In this document: piece by piece, positions 17,383-25,557 of the stretch | Numbering within the stretch: position 1 is the first letter of the stretch | Layout: each line of letters begins with the position of its first letter | Source: UBA1546 sp049302185 | GTDB taxonomy: Bacteria; Nitrospirota; Thermodesulfovibrionia; Thermodesulfovibrionales; UBA1546 | Reading direction: 5' to 3' | Assembly: GCA_049302185.1 (NCBI GenBank) | Contig: JBAQLV010000023.1 | Span: 62,001 to 126,000, forward strand | Length of the DNA stretch: 64,000 bases | Notes under the pieces: generated by a model | The model's input: only the letters and a program-made list of their open reading frames with translations | What the model was told of the DNA's origin: nothing | The model's database searches: none | Program-made: the position numbers and the translations under genes

Positions 17383-18284
17383 TTTATCTTTTTCCTGAAC
17401 CGGTATCTTATATATATTGCAAGCCCGTTCATGAGCAACGTCATTATCATCAATACTATTCCTGCAGCCGCTGCATTTAACTGAAATTCATGCTGCGGCC
17501 TTGATACCCAGTTAAACATCTGTATCGGCATGACTGTGAACGGATCAAGCAGCCATTTGAATGATATGAAAGGGAATTCTGAGGAAAATGGAGACGATGG
17601 AAGAAAGGCTATGAAAGTAAGCGCACCAACGGTGATTATAGGGGCTGTCTCGCCTATCGCCCTTGAGAGCCCGATTATAATGCCGGTCAGGATTCCGCCT
17701 GTTGAATATGGAATTATATGGGACTGTACGGTCTGCCATTTAGTGGCGCCGAGAGCGTAAGATGCCTCTCTTATTGAATTGGGGATTGCGCGTATCGACT
17801 CCCTTGTCGCCATGATGACCATAGGAAGAATAAGGAGGGCAAGGGTAAGTCCTCCGGTAAGGATGCTTTCTCCGAATTTCAGAAAATAAACGAATAACCC
17901 CATGGCGAGGAGGCCATAAACTATTGAAGGCACACCGGCGAGATTTGCGATATTGATTTCGATAATATCCGTGAGCCAGTTTTTCCCTGCATACTCCTCG
18001 AGATAAATTCCTGCAGCCACCCCAAGTGGGATTGCTGCAGATGCTGTAACAAGCAGAACAAGAAAGCTTCCCACCCACGCAGAGAGAATCCCCGCTTCTT
18101 CAGGGAAGCGTGACGGGAAAGAGGTGAGGAATTTATAGCTCAACCGCGGGAACCCGTTAACAAACAAATCAGCCATAAGCGTAAAAAGCAGAACAAGCCC
18201 GACGAGGGTGGATAACAGTCCAACAATTAGAAATACCCTGTTCCAGAATTTGTTAAATCTTATTCGCTTTTTAATATCTTCCAT
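17376..18284 (-). CDS. pstA: Phosphate ABC transporter permease PstA
   Basis: PstA is one of the two membrane subunits of the high-affinity phosphate importer. The 302-residue product has about six hydrophobic helices and the EAA-type loop EASYALGATKWQTVQ facing PstB. The N-terminal helix (about residues 15-38) and the GIYLEEYAGK motif match PstA. It lies downstream of pstC, separated by a palindromic repeat (18305-18392), and overlaps pstB. Confidence 0.95.
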   Translation of the reverse strand: MEDIKKRIRFNKFWNRVFLIVGLLSTLVGLVLLFTLMADLFVNGFPRLSYKFLTSFPSRFPEEAGILSAWVGSFLVLLVTASAAIPLGVAAGIYLEEYAGKNWLTDIIEINIANLAGVPSIVYGLLAMGLFVYFLKFGESILTGGLTLALLILPMVIMATRESIRAIPNSIREASYALGATKWQTVQSHIIPYSTGGILTGIIIGLSRAIGETAPIITVGALTFIAFLPSSPFSSEFPFISFKWLLDPFTVMPIQMFNWVSRPQHEFQLNAAAAGIVLMIMTLLMNGLAIYIRYRFRKKIKW

Positions 18285-18304
18285 AAATAAGTTGTACCGA
18301 TTCT

Positions 18305-18392
18305 GTCATTCCGCACTTGCCTGCCCTCGAAGTCCTTAATCGGGGGATGCGGAATCCAGTTTCTTCTGGATTCCCGCTTTCGCGGGAATGAC
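18305..18392. repeat. Palindromic repeat between pstC and pstA
   Basis: GTCATTCCGCA opens and GGGAATGAC closes the element. Inner arms GGAATCCAG and CTGGATTCC and a CCCGCTTTCGCGGG hairpin are present. It belongs to the same family as 13616-13678 and 61102-61170. Confidence 0.75.
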
Positions 18393-18432
18393 AATCCTTA
18401 ATTTTGCACTTTGATTTTTGAATTTTTCATTT

Positions 18433-19323
18433 CTAGTATACTTCCCTTATCCTTTTCCTGAACCAGAAGCCTATTATGTTAAAGACAAGTGTTATCAGAA
18501 AAAGTGTTATGCCGGCAGCGAATATGGTTTTATATTCGATAGTGCCATGCGGAACATCCCCAAGGCTTACCGCAACAATGTAAGCAGTCAGGGTCTGGAC
18601 AGGCTCCAGGGGGTTTGCCGTGAAATTGGGCATGCCCCCCGCTGCTATTGCAACCACCATCGTCTCTCCTATCGCCCTCGATATGCCGATGATAAATGCA
18701 GCTGCTATGCCTGAAAACGCTGAGGGAATTACAACCTTGAATGCCGTCTGAAGTTTTGTTGCGCCCATCGCATAAGAACCTTCTCTGATGTGCATCGGGA
18801 CTGCCCTCATTGCGTCCTCGCTGACAGAACTTACGTATGGAATTATCATTATCCCCATGATTATTCCGGGACTAAGGGCATTAAATCCTGAAAGGTCAGG
18901 TATAAATTTCTGAAGTATCGGCGTTAAAAAAAGGAGCGCAAAATAACCATAAACAACAGTAGGCACTGCTGCCAGAAGTTCAAGCATAGGCTTTATTACT
19001 TCCCTTACCCTGTGAGGCGCATACTCGCTGAGATAGACGGTCACTGTCAAACCCAGAGGCAGCGCGACAATAAGAGCGATGGCTGTTGTAAGGAGCGTGC
19101 CTGAGACCAGAGGCAGAATCCCGAATTTCGGCTCTGCAAACAGCGGTGTCCACTGTCTTTCAGTGAGGAATTCTTTTAATGATACTTCCTTAAAAAATCC
19201 TAATGACTCATAGGAAAGAACAACAACAATGCCAACAGTTATAAAAACAGAGAAAAGAGCGCTCAGAAACAGCGCTGTCTCTATTATCCTTTCCTTGATT
19301 TTCCTGCTTAGATTCTTTTTCAT
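18433..19323 (-). CDS. pstC: Phosphate ABC transporter permease PstC
   Basis: PstC pairs with PstA to form the phosphate channel. The 296-residue product has about six membrane helices, the VYLSEYAPHRVRE motif and the EAA loop EGSYAMGATKLQTAFKVV. Start at 19323 is preceded by AGAAGG at a suitable distance. A four-unit Pho-box-like array lies 160-200 bases upstream, after the pstS terminator, so pstCAB-phoU may have its own PhoB-driven promoter. Confidence 0.96.
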   Translation of the reverse strand: MKKNLSRKIKERIIETALFLSALFSVFITVGIVVVLSYESLGFFKEVSLKEFLTERQWTPLFAEPKFGILPLVSGTLLTTAIALIVALPLGLTVTVYLSEYAPHRVREVIKPMLELLAAVPTVVYGYFALLFLTPILQKFIPDLSGFNALSPGIIMGIMIIPYVSSVSEDAMRAVPMHIREGSYAMGATKLQTAFKVVIPSAFSGIAAAFIIGISRAIGETMVVAIAAGGMPNFTANPLEPVQTLTAYIVAVSLGDVPHGTIEYKTIFAAGITLFLITLVFNIIGFWFRKRIREVY

Positions 19324-19369
19324 TTAAAACGCCTTCTTGTCATTGACCCGAAAATATGCATTAAAAGCT

Positions 19370-19443
19370 GTCATTGCGGCTTGTCCGCAATCCTTCCGAT
19401 TTGTTCGGAATCGTAAAAAAGATTCCAGACAAGCTGGAATGAC
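19370..19443. repeat. Diverged palindromic repeat upstream of pstC
   Basis: GTCATT and GGAATGAC ends with inner hairpins (GCGGCTTGTCCGC, TTCCGATTTGTTCGGAA, TTCCAGACAAGCTGGAA) make it the most diverged member of the family seen at 18305-18392. Confidence 0.6.
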
Positions 19444-19483
19444 AAATAAAGAAAAATTATTTCAATCTATTATCCTCTTTTTT

Positions 19484-19523
19484 TGTTACAGAAATGTTAC
19501 AGAGATATTACAGTTCTGTTAAA
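19484..19523 (-). promoter_or_regulatory. Pho-box-like array upstream of pstC
   Basis: Four hexamer units (TGTTAC, TGTTAC, TATTAC, TGTTAA) start at 19484, 19495, 19506 and 19517, exactly 11 bases apart. On the coding strand they read CTGTAACA-like. An 11-base direct repeat is the known layout of PhoB binding sites. Confidence 0.7.
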
Positions 19524-19543
19524 AACCTTAGAGATAGCAGAAA

Positions 19544-19562
19544 GGGCGTCGTATCGACGCCC
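19544..19562 (-). terminator. Hairpin terminator after pstS
   Basis: GGGCGTCG and CGACGCCC pair perfectly around TAT, 37 bases past the pstS stop. On the minus strand a short TTTCT follows. It may limit read-through so that pstS is expressed more strongly than pstCAB. Confidence 0.6.
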
Positions 19563-19598
19563 TCTGGTAATACAAATTTCAGGTCTTTTAGAGGTGTT

Positions 19599-20606
19599 TT
19601 ACTTCCCTTTTTCTTCTCTCTTAAGCAGGTCTTCTATCTTTACACCGACTTCTGCCTCACCTCCAAACAGGGCCCCTGTCTTTCTCTTTGCAAACCTTTC
19701 CTCCACAAGTTTATAGGCCTTTGCAGGAAGCGGAACATACTTCACCTGCTGAACAAGCTTGGCTGCATTCTTCAGATAGTACTCCACGAACTCCTTAATT
19801 TCAGGTTTTCCCGCTGCCTTTTTGCTTACATAGATAAATATGGGCCTCGAAAGGGGCTGGTACGTGCCGTCCATAACGGTCTTTTCAGAGGGAAATACCG
19901 GCTGTCCTGTTTTGGGATTGATTATAGGGACAAGCTTTAATTTGTCTTTATTCTCTTCATAATATGCAAGGCCGAAGTATCCCATGGCGTTTTTGTCACC
20001 TGATATTCCCTGGACAAGGACATTATCATCCTCGCTCGCGGTAAAATCTCCCCTGGATGACTTTGATTTCCCGACGATCGCCTCGGTAAAGTAATCGAAG
20101 GTTCCCGAATCCACGCCGGGACCGAAGAGTTTCAGGGATGCGTCAGGCCATTCAGAACGCACATCTTTCCACTTTTTTACTTTGCCCTGTGCAGCAGTCT
20201 CCCACATCTTCTTAAGGTCGGCGACAGTAAGGGATTTGACCCATGTATTCTTGGGGTTCACAACCACTGCCAGCCCGTCATAGGCAACTGGAAGCTCTAT
20301 ATACTCAATGCCATGCTCCTTACATACATCCATCTCTTTTTTGAGTATAGGCCTTGATGCATCTGATATGTCTGTCTCTCCCCTGCAGAACTTCTTAAAT
20401 CCTCCGCCTGTGCCTGAAATGCCTACAGTAACTTTCACGGCGCCTCTTTTTGCCTTCTGGAACTCTTCGGCAACCGCCTCTGTTATCGGATAGACTGTGC
20501 TTGAACCGTCAATCCTAATGAGCTTGTCCTCTGCCTTTGAGATAGTTATGTTCATAAATATCACAACTATCAGAACTGCTACGCCCGAAACGATTTTCTT
20601 AAACAT
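19599..20606 (-). CDS. pstS: Phosphate-binding protein PstS
   Basis: PstS is the periplasmic phosphate receptor of the Pst importer. The 335-residue product has a signal peptide (about residues 1-25, ending SKA). Phosphate-contact motifs IDGSSTVYPI, GISGTGGGFKKFCRGETDISDASRP and SGTFDYF follow. An upstream Pho-box-like array supports induction by PhoB. A hairpin terminator follows the gene. Confidence 0.97.
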   Translation of the reverse strand: MFKKIVSGVAVLIVVIFMNITISKAEDKLIRIDGSSTVYPITEAVAEEFQKAKRGAVKVTVGISGTGGGFKKFCRGETDISDASRPILKKEMDVCKEHGIEYIELPVAYDGLAVVVNPKNTWVKSLTVADLKKMWETAAQGKVKKWKDVRSEWPDASLKLFGPGVDSGTFDYFTEAIVGKSKSSRGDFTASEDDNVLVQGISGDKNAMGYFGLAYYEENKDKLKLVPIINPKTGQPVFPSEKTVMDGTYQPLSRPIFIYVSKKAAGKPEIKEFVEYYLKNAAKLVQQVKYVPLPAKAYKLVEERFAKRKTGALFGGEAEVGVKIEDLLKREEKGK

Positions 20607-20647
20607 TCTTTGTCCTCCTTTAAAATTATATCTTCTAACTGTGTTTA

Positions 20648-20688
20648 TTGTAACAGGGGATTGTTACAGGAATATTAAAGGGGTGTTA
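20648..20688 (-). promoter_or_regulatory. Pho-box-like array upstream of pstS
   Basis: TGTTAC (20661), TATTAA (20672) and TGTTAA (20683) are 11 bases apart, with a fourth unit TGTAAC at 20648 offset by 13. The unit sequence matches the array before pstC. The pstS start is about 42 bases downstream. Confidence 0.65.
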
Positions 20689-20696
20689 AGTTCTGA

Positions 20697-22115
20697 TTAA
20701 CAGATAGGACAGAAAATTCTTGCCTTTGTGCCTTTTCCCTGCGCGCTTTCTATTTTCATTTCCCAGCCATGCGCCTTTACAAGATGCTTCACAATTGCAA
20801 GTCCCAATCCGGTTCCACCGAGTTCCCTTGAGCGGGAGCTGTCAACTCTATAAAACCTTTCACCAAGACGGGGCAGATGCTTCTGCGGAATACCTATGCC
20901 GGTATCCTCCACGCTGATTTCTACGAAATCAGCGAGTTTTGAGTTTTGAGTTTTGAGTTCGGAGATACTTCTTACTTCTAACTTCTCACTTCTTACTTTT
21001 ACCGTTACTCCACCCGTTTCTGTAAACTTTATGCCGTTATCCACAAGATTAAGAAGTATCTGGGTCAGACGATTTCTGTCCGCCTTTATCTCGCCAAGAT
21101 TTTCAGGTATCTCCTTTTTCAGATAAATGCTCTTTATCCCAACCTTGTTCCGCAACGTAGCAAAGACTGTATCAATAACATCGTCAAGACTGACTGCTGT
21201 TTTTCCTATCTTTATATCTCCGAATTCTATTCTTGAAAGCGTAAGCAGGTCTTCAACAAGTGAATTCAGGCGTTCGCTGTGATTTTTAATTGTCTGGAGA
21301 AACCTCAAGGCATTCTCCCTATCGTCAATCGCGCCTCCAAGCAATGTCTCGACAGATCCCTTTATCGCCGTAATGGGAGTTTTTATTTCATGAGATACAT
21401 TTGCCACAAAATCCTTTCTCATATCCTCAAGCTGCTTCAGCCTTGTAATATCATGAAATGACAGCATGACACCCGACACATTCTCGCTCTGGGGAGGATA
21501 ATAAAACGGCGCTGCTGTTGCCATGAGATAAAGTTCTTTTGGATATGCAATCTCAATCTCCTGCACAACAGATTCTTCCTTATCCGTAACCTTTCTCATG
21601 ATATCGGTTAATCCGACATTTCTGATTACCTCAAGCAGCGGTCTGCCCTCTATATCGCGCTCAACCCCGAAAACTTTTTTTGCAGCAGGATTGCAGATCA
21701 ACACCTTGCCTTTAGCATCTAATAGCATAAAGCCATCATGTATATTTTTCAAAAGCTCTTCCATCCTGTGCCTGTTCTCATTGCTCCGCTCAAGCCGTAT
21801 CTTGAACTCATGCGCCATGGTATTTATATTTTTTGCAAGTTCTCCGATTTCTCCTCCCTCCTTAAGAAACAATCTTGTCTTGAAATTGCCTGCTGTAACT
21901 TCCCTTAAAAAAGCCGCGATCTCCTCTATTGTTCTTGCAAGCCTTTTCGTCTGTATAAGTAATACGAAAGCAGCTATGAATGCTACAGTCAGCAATACAA
22001 AAAAGAGATGGTCATCCTTTGTGGCGGTTGTTAGATATATTTCAATACCAACAAGTAGGAGGGACAATATTATAAGATACAGGAGTATCACTCTCCTGAA
22101 CAGGACACGTTTCAT
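20697..22115 (-). CDS. phoR: Phosphate regulon sensor histidine kinase PhoR
   Basis: PhoR senses Pst/PhoU status and phosphorylates PhoB. The 472-residue product has two membrane helices (about 8-28 and 35-55), a HAMP region, a PAS domain (about 120-225) and a HisKA domain with H242 in NVSHEIKTP. The ATPase domain has the N box (LTQILLNLVDNGIKF), DTGIGIPQ and GGTGLGLAIV. Residues of about 372-395 come from an in-frame repeat between the N box and the DTGIGI motif. It overlaps phoB by four bases. Confidence 0.95.
   Translation of the reverse strand: MKRVLFRRVILLYLIILSLLLVGIEIYLTTATKDDHLFFVLLTVAFIAAFVLLIQTKRLARTIEEIAAFLREVTAGNFKTRLFLKEGGEIGELAKNINTMAHEFKIRLERSNENRHRMEELLKNIHDGFMLLDAKGKVLICNPAAKKVFGVERDIEGRPLLEVIRNVGLTDIMRKVTDKEESVVQEIEIAYPKELYLMATAAPFYYPPQSENVSGVMLSFHDITRLKQLEDMRKDFVANVSHEIKTPITAIKGSVETLLGGAIDDRENALRFLQTIKNHSERLNSLVEDLLTLSRIEFGDIKIGKTAVSLDDVIDTVFATLRNKVGIKSIYLKKEIPENLGEIKADRNRLTQILLNLVDNGIKFTETGGVTVKVRSEKLEVRSISELKTQNSKLADFVEISVEDTGIGIPQKHLPRLGERFYRVDSSRSRELGGTGLGLAIVKHLVKAHGWEMKIESAQGKGTKARIFCPIC
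20934..21000. repeat. Tandem repeats inside phoR
   Basis: Three to four TTTTGAG units are followed by ACTTCTTACTTCTAACTTC units. They are in frame and give VRSEKLEVRSISELKTQNSK in the ATPase domain, in the loop region between conserved boxes. The same composition occurs inside bioA. Confidence 0.6.
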
Positions 22116-22807
22116 TGCTTCCCGTCAAAAAAATAGCCTGCGCCGCGCATGGTCTTGATATAGCGGGGGCTGGAGGGATTTTCCTCAATCTGAGCGCGCA
22201 GCCTTCTTATATGCACATCTACTGTTCTCGGCTCAACGAATGCCTCATCACTCCATACTGCATTTAGAAGTTGTTCACGGTTAAAAACTCTCCCCTTCCT
22301 TTCAATAAGATAAAGAAGAAGCCTGAATTCTGTAGCGCTCAGTTTAACCGGAATGCCTTTGCGGGTTACAGCATACGCATCTTTGTCTATAACGAGGTCT
22401 CCTTCTTTTATTATGCGGGCTGATGCAGGTCTTTCTTTTGCCCTCCTGATGACAGCATTAACCCTTGCAACAAGCTCTCTCGGACTGAACGGCTTTGTAA
22501 TATAATCATCCGCTCCCATCTCAAGCCCCAGGACTCTATCCACTTCTTCTCCTTTGGCTGTAAGCATAATAACAGGCAATGACGCCATTTGAATATCATT
22601 TCTTATTATCCTGCATAGTTCAACGCCCTGAAGTCCGGGAAGCATGAGGTCAAGGATTACAAGGTCATAATTGCCTTTCTTTATCTTTGTGAGGGCTGTT
22701 TCGCCATCCGGAGCTGAATCTGCAACAAAACCTTCTTTTTTGAGATTATATGTTATAAGCTCAACAATATCTTTTTCATCATCAACAATTAAAATTTTCT
22801 TTGCCAT
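22112..22807 (-). CDS. phoB: Phosphate regulon response regulator PhoB
   Basis: PhoB is the DNA-binding regulator of phosphate starvation genes. The 231-residue product has a receiver domain with acidic pocket DDE and phospho-acceptor D53 in VILDLMLPG, and K in KPFSPRELVAR. An OmpR-type winged helix ends PRTVDVHIRRLRAQIEENP. It is promoter-proximal to phoR in a two-gene operon next to the pst genes, which supports PhoB over other OmpR-family members. Confidence 0.95.
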   Translation of the reverse strand: MAKKILIVDDEKDIVELITYNLKKEGFVADSAPDGETALTKIKKGNYDLVILDLMLPGLQGVELCRIIRNDIQMASLPVIMLTAKGEEVDRVLGLEMGADDYITKPFSPRELVARVNAVIRRAKERPASARIIKEGDLVIDKDAYAVTRKGIPVKLSATEFRLLLYLIERKGRVFNREQLLNAVWSDEAFVEPRTVDVHIRRLRAQIEENPSSPRYIKTMRGAGYFFDGKQ

Positions 22808-22848
22808 GCTGATAGAATGCTATAACATGCCTGCCTAAAAATCAAGGC

Positions 22849-23283
22849 TCAGGGTTTTATTTTTCTAAAGCTGTCCAGTGAAACTATCTTCCCTTTAGTC
22901 ACAGCATCTTTTTTATCGTTCCTGATTTTTTGAGATTCCGACAGAGAATCTTTAGTTTCCATCATATCCCACCTGTCAAATTTTATCTTCGCATCAGGAG
23001 AGTATACAGAGACTATATCATCGGAGTGCAGAAAGCAGTTCTCCACTTTATTATTAGAGCCGAATCCGAGCGTTGTTACTATGCTCCCGTCTTCAGTCCA
23101 CTGAAGGGTTTTATAGTTTTTGCTGTTAAATGCCAGTACAAGTCCGTTTTCTTTTTCTTCGTCAGTAAAACCCCTGCTGCCTATCACAGTACGTTCAGAC
23201 TGCTTGATTACGACAAAAACCCTGCCGTAGTCATTCATCATGTCATAAAATAAATTCTGGAGATATTTAAGTTGGTTTTTCAT
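22849..23283 (-). CDS. SspB-like small protein
   Basis: The start chosen, ATG at 23283, gives 144 residues; earlier starts would translate tRNA-derived DNA. Residues 1-115 have the length and strand pattern of the SspB fold (the ClpXP adaptor that hands ssrA-tagged proteins to the protease). Examples are LVLAFNSKNYKTLQW, SIVTTLGFG and a VSVYSPDAK strand. A polar, Lys/Ser-rich tail ends LDSFRKIKP; SspB also ends in a short ClpX-binding tail. The family match is by eye and moderate. Confidence 0.5.
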   Translation of the reverse strand: MKNQLKYLQNLFYDMMNDYGRVFVVIKQSERTVIGSRGFTDEEKENGLVLAFNSKNYKTLQWTEDGSIVTTLGFGSNNKVENCFLHSDDIVSVYSPDAKIKFDRWDMMETKDSLSESQKIRNDKKDAVTKGKIVSLDSFRKIKP

Positions 23284-23295
23284 TAAAGTAAAAAA

Positions 23296-23346
23296 TGGTG
23301 CCCCCTGCAGGAATCGAATCCCGACAAATCGGGATTTAGGTAACCT
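23296..23346 (-). pseudogene. 3' tRNA remnant next to tRNA-Arg
   Basis: On the minus strand this reads CAGGTTACCTAAAT..., then a T-arm-like GATTCGATTCC and GCAGGGGGCACCA. It resembles the anticodon-to-CCA half of the intact tRNA-Arg 34 bases upstream. No D arm or 5' acceptor strand is present. It may be a decayed duplicate or an integration scar. Confidence 0.55.
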
Positions 23347-23379
23347 GACAAGCGGACTGCACATACATCTAAAATAAAG

Positions 23380-23453
23380 TGCCCCCTGCAAGAATCGAAC
23401 TTGCGACACCAGGTTTAGGAAACCTGTGCTCTATCCTACTGAGCTAAGGGGGC
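23380..23453 (-). tRNA. tRNA-Arg (anticodon CCT)
   Basis: The 74-base cloverleaf has acceptor arms GCCCCCT/AGGGGGC, the D arm AGCTCAGTAGGATAGAGC, anticodon stem CAGGT/ACCTG with loop TTCCTAA (anticodon CCT), and T arm with GTTCGATTC. The discriminator base is A. CCA is not encoded. It decodes AGG. Confidence 0.92.
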
Positions 23454-23461
23454 ATTAACAG

Positions 23462-23516
23462 AAATTCAAAATTAAAAAATCAAAAATCAAAATTAAAAAA
23501 TCAAAAGTTAAAAACT
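23462..23516. repeat. AT-rich tandem repeat after cobA-hemD region
   Basis: Units like ATTCAAAATTAAAAAATC repeat three to four times between the tRNA and the cobA-hemD stop. Related sequence is in frame in aroC (7221-7252). Confidence 0.55.
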
Positions 23517-23586
23517 ACCTATAAAAGAAACTATGGTTTTTATGATACCATTTCATAAAACAGACAGTCCAGTTGCGCGTGAACGT

Positions 23587-25140
23587 TTATACAGCAGTTT
23601 TCTTCTTTATCGCCCATTTTATAATCTCTTCAACCATTGCCTCAATTGTCGCAGTCTCAGGCATAATCTCAACTTTGAGCCCTGCCTTTTCAACTGCCCC
23701 TGCAGTTACAGGCCCGATAACAGCAATCGCAACATCCCTGAGAAGCTCATCCGCATCTTCTCCGATAATCTCCATGAAGTTGTCGAATGTTGACGCGCTT
23801 GTGAATGTCGCAACTGATATGCGTCCTTCTTTTAAAAACCGCTTTAACCGTTTGCCGTGCATCTCCGGTTTGACTGCACGGTAAGTTACAGGGACATCAA
23901 TCTCTCCGCCTAATTCTCTCACCTTCTCAGGAAAAATCTCTCTTGCCTTCTCAGCCCTCGGCAGTAAAATCTTTATTCCCTTTAAACTTTGAATTTTGAA
24001 TTTTGAATTTTGAATTTTGAGAAACGCTTCTATCAGCCCCTCTGCATTAAACTCATCCGGTATTAAGTCAACCTTAATTCCGTATTTTTTTATTTCCGCT
24101 GCTGTATTTGTTCCAATCGCACATATCCTTATGCCTTTCAAATCCCTGATGTCTTTATCTTTTTCCATCAGCCTTTTAAGGAAATATTTCACGCCATTGC
24201 CGCTTGTAAAAATAATCCAGTTATACGCCTCAATCTTATTTATCGCGCTGTCAAGCTCATCATAGTTTTCCGGCGGCGCTATCTCTATGGTAGGGAACTC
24301 GATCATCTCCGCTCCCAATTCTTCAAGAGGTTCAAATCCTCCGGAATGCTCTCTTGTCACAAGCACTCTGTGTCCGAACATTGTTTTTTTCTCATACCAC
24401 ATGAGTGTCTTTCTTAATTTCACCACTTCGCCGACCACCATAACAGCAGGAGGTTTTATATCTTTTTCCTTCACAATGTCGGCAATGTCTCTTAGAGTGC
24501 CTGTTATGGTCTTCTGGTCAGGCCTTGTGCCCCACCTTATCACGGCAACAGGCGTGTCAGGGCTTCTGCCGTTTTCCATCAGCTTCTTTACGAGGACATC
24601 CATATTTTTCACAGCCATTAAAAAAATCAGAGTGCCGGCTCCTGTTGCAAGCTTTGACCAGTCTATCGCAGACTCTTCTTTTGTCATGTCCTCATAACCC
24701 GGTATCACTGCAAATGAAGATGAATAAGCGCGGTGGGTGATAGGTATTCCTGCGTATGCAGGCGCTGCCACAGCAGAACTTACGCCGGGCACGATTTCAA
24801 AATCAATATTGTTTTCAGCAAGCGCCTCTGCCTCTTCTCCGCCCCTGCCGAATACAAAGGGATCACCGCCTTTAAGCCTGCAGACAACCTTTCCTTCCTT
24901 TGCCTTTTCAACGAGAACTTTATTTATTTCATCCTGCGCCATTGTATGGTGTCCGCCTCTCTTGCCGGCGTATATGAATTCAGCATCATGTTTTATGTAA
25001 TTCAAAACCTGAGCATTTAAATGGAAATCATAAACCACCACATCTGCTCTCTGGAGGCATTTCATGCCTTTGACTGTCAGCAGTCCGATATCGCCGGGGC
25101 CTGCGCCAACAAGATAAACTCTGCCTTTTTTCTCGTTCAT
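23587..25140 (-). CDS. cobA-hemD: Uroporphyrinogen-III C-methyltransferase / synthase fusion (CobA-HemD)
   Basis: The 517-residue product joins two enzymes of tetrapyrrole synthesis. Residues of about 1-250 are SAM-dependent uroporphyrinogen-III methyltransferase, with VGAGPGDIGLLTVKG, RLKGGDPFVFGRGGEEAE and PGVSSAVAAPAYAGIPITHR. Residues of about 255-517 are uroporphyrinogen-III synthase, with FTSGNGVKYF and TFTSASTFDNF. Together they make precorrin-2 for cobalamin or siroheme. That fits the B12-dependent nrdJ nearby. An in-frame repeat gives about residues 374-385. Confidence 0.95.
   Translation of the reverse strand: MNEKKGRVYLVGAGPGDIGLLTVKGMKCLQRADVVVYDFHLNAQVLNYIKHDAEFIYAGKRGGHHTMAQDEINKVLVEKAKEGKVVCRLKGGDPFVFGRGGEEAEALAENNIDFEIVPGVSSAVAAPAYAGIPITHRAYSSSFAVIPGYEDMTKEESAIDWSKLATGAGTLIFLMAVKNMDVLVKKLMENGRSPDTPVAVIRWGTRPDQKTITGTLRDIADIVKEKDIKPPAVMVVGEVVKLRKTLMWYEKKTMFGHRVLVTREHSGGFEPLEELGAEMIEFPTIEIAPPENYDELDSAINKIEAYNWIIFTSGNGVKYFLKRLMEKDKDIRDLKGIRICAIGTNTAAEIKKYGIKVDLIPDEFNAEGLIEAFLKIQNSKFKIQSLKGIKILLPRAEKAREIFPEKVRELGGEIDVPVTYRAVKPEMHGKRLKRFLKEGRISVATFTSASTFDNFMEIIGEDADELLRDVAIAVIGPVTAGAVEKAGLKVEIMPETATIEAMVEEIIKWAIKKKTAV
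23985..24020. repeat. Octamer tandem repeat inside cobA-hemD
   Basis: Four GAATTTTG units in a row are in frame in the HemD half (residues about 374-385, KIQNSKFKIQS). They sit in a loop before a conserved strand. Confidence 0.65.
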
Positions 25141-25278
25141 AAACAGATAATTTTAACACAAATAAGCAGAAGCTCTCTCCATTAAATATTCCATGAAAAT
25201 TCACTAACAAACTCTCAACACTGATTTCACCGATAAAATCCTTGCAAATCATGCAGTTACAAAAAAATAACTTTCCGC

Positions 25279-25343
25279 TTGACATACACAAGATATTGTG
25301 GTTTAATTATTGAAACTTCATTTAACAACACAAATTATTGGAA
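25279..25343 (+). promoter_or_regulatory. nrdJ operon promoter with paired NrdR boxes
   Basis: TTGACA (25279-25284), a 17-base spacer and TTTAAT (25302-25307) form the promoter. An NrdR-box-like palindrome ACACAAGATATTGTGG (25286-25301) fills the spacer exactly. A second, weaker box ACACAAATTATTGGAA is at 25328-25343, 42 bases on, or four helical turns. NrdR is the known repressor of ribonucleotide reductase genes and binds paired boxes in phase. Confidence 0.75.
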
Positions 25344-25362
25344 TATAAGGAGACTCCGATTC

Positions 25363-25530
25363 GTGGAGATTTGTAAGGGGCTTAAAGATTGGTTTGCCTG
25401 CTTGAAATGCCCTGATATCTGCACAAAAACCTGTCCGATAGAAAAAGAAAATGCTATTGAAGAGCTGAGACAGCGGATGAATTTGCTTGAAAGGCACAAC
25501 AGCCAGAGAGAAATTAAAGAAATACTATAA
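25363..25530 (+). CDS. Small Cys-rich protein upstream of nrdJ
   Basis: The 55-residue product starts at GTG 25363, nine bases after AAGGAG (25348-25353). An in-frame ATG further upstream would precede the promoter and is rejected. Cysteines C13, C16, C20 and C24 form CX2CX3CX3C in FACLKCPDICTKTCP, with another at C4. The C-terminal half is a charged helix (EELRQRMNLLERHN). The gene is under the NrdR-box promoter and 27 bases before nrdJ, so it is probably co-expressed. A metal site or redox-thiol role is inference; no family was recognised. Confidence 0.65.
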   Translation: MEICKGLKDWFACLKCPDICTKTCPIEKENAIEELRQRMNLLERHNSQREIKEIL

Positions 25531-25557
25531 ATAATATAATTTTACGGGGAGGAATTT

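Noticed and set aside
23284..23409. Longer N-terminus for the SspB-like protein
   Set aside because: It would translate the tRNA-Arg gene and the tRNA remnant (repeated VRFLQGA is tRNA 3' sequence). ATG 23283 is preferred.
25141..25278. Cobalamin riboswitch upstream of the B12-dependent nrdJ
   Set aside because: No B12-box-like conserved core or suitable long leader was seen. The promoter lies only about 85 bases before the small gene.
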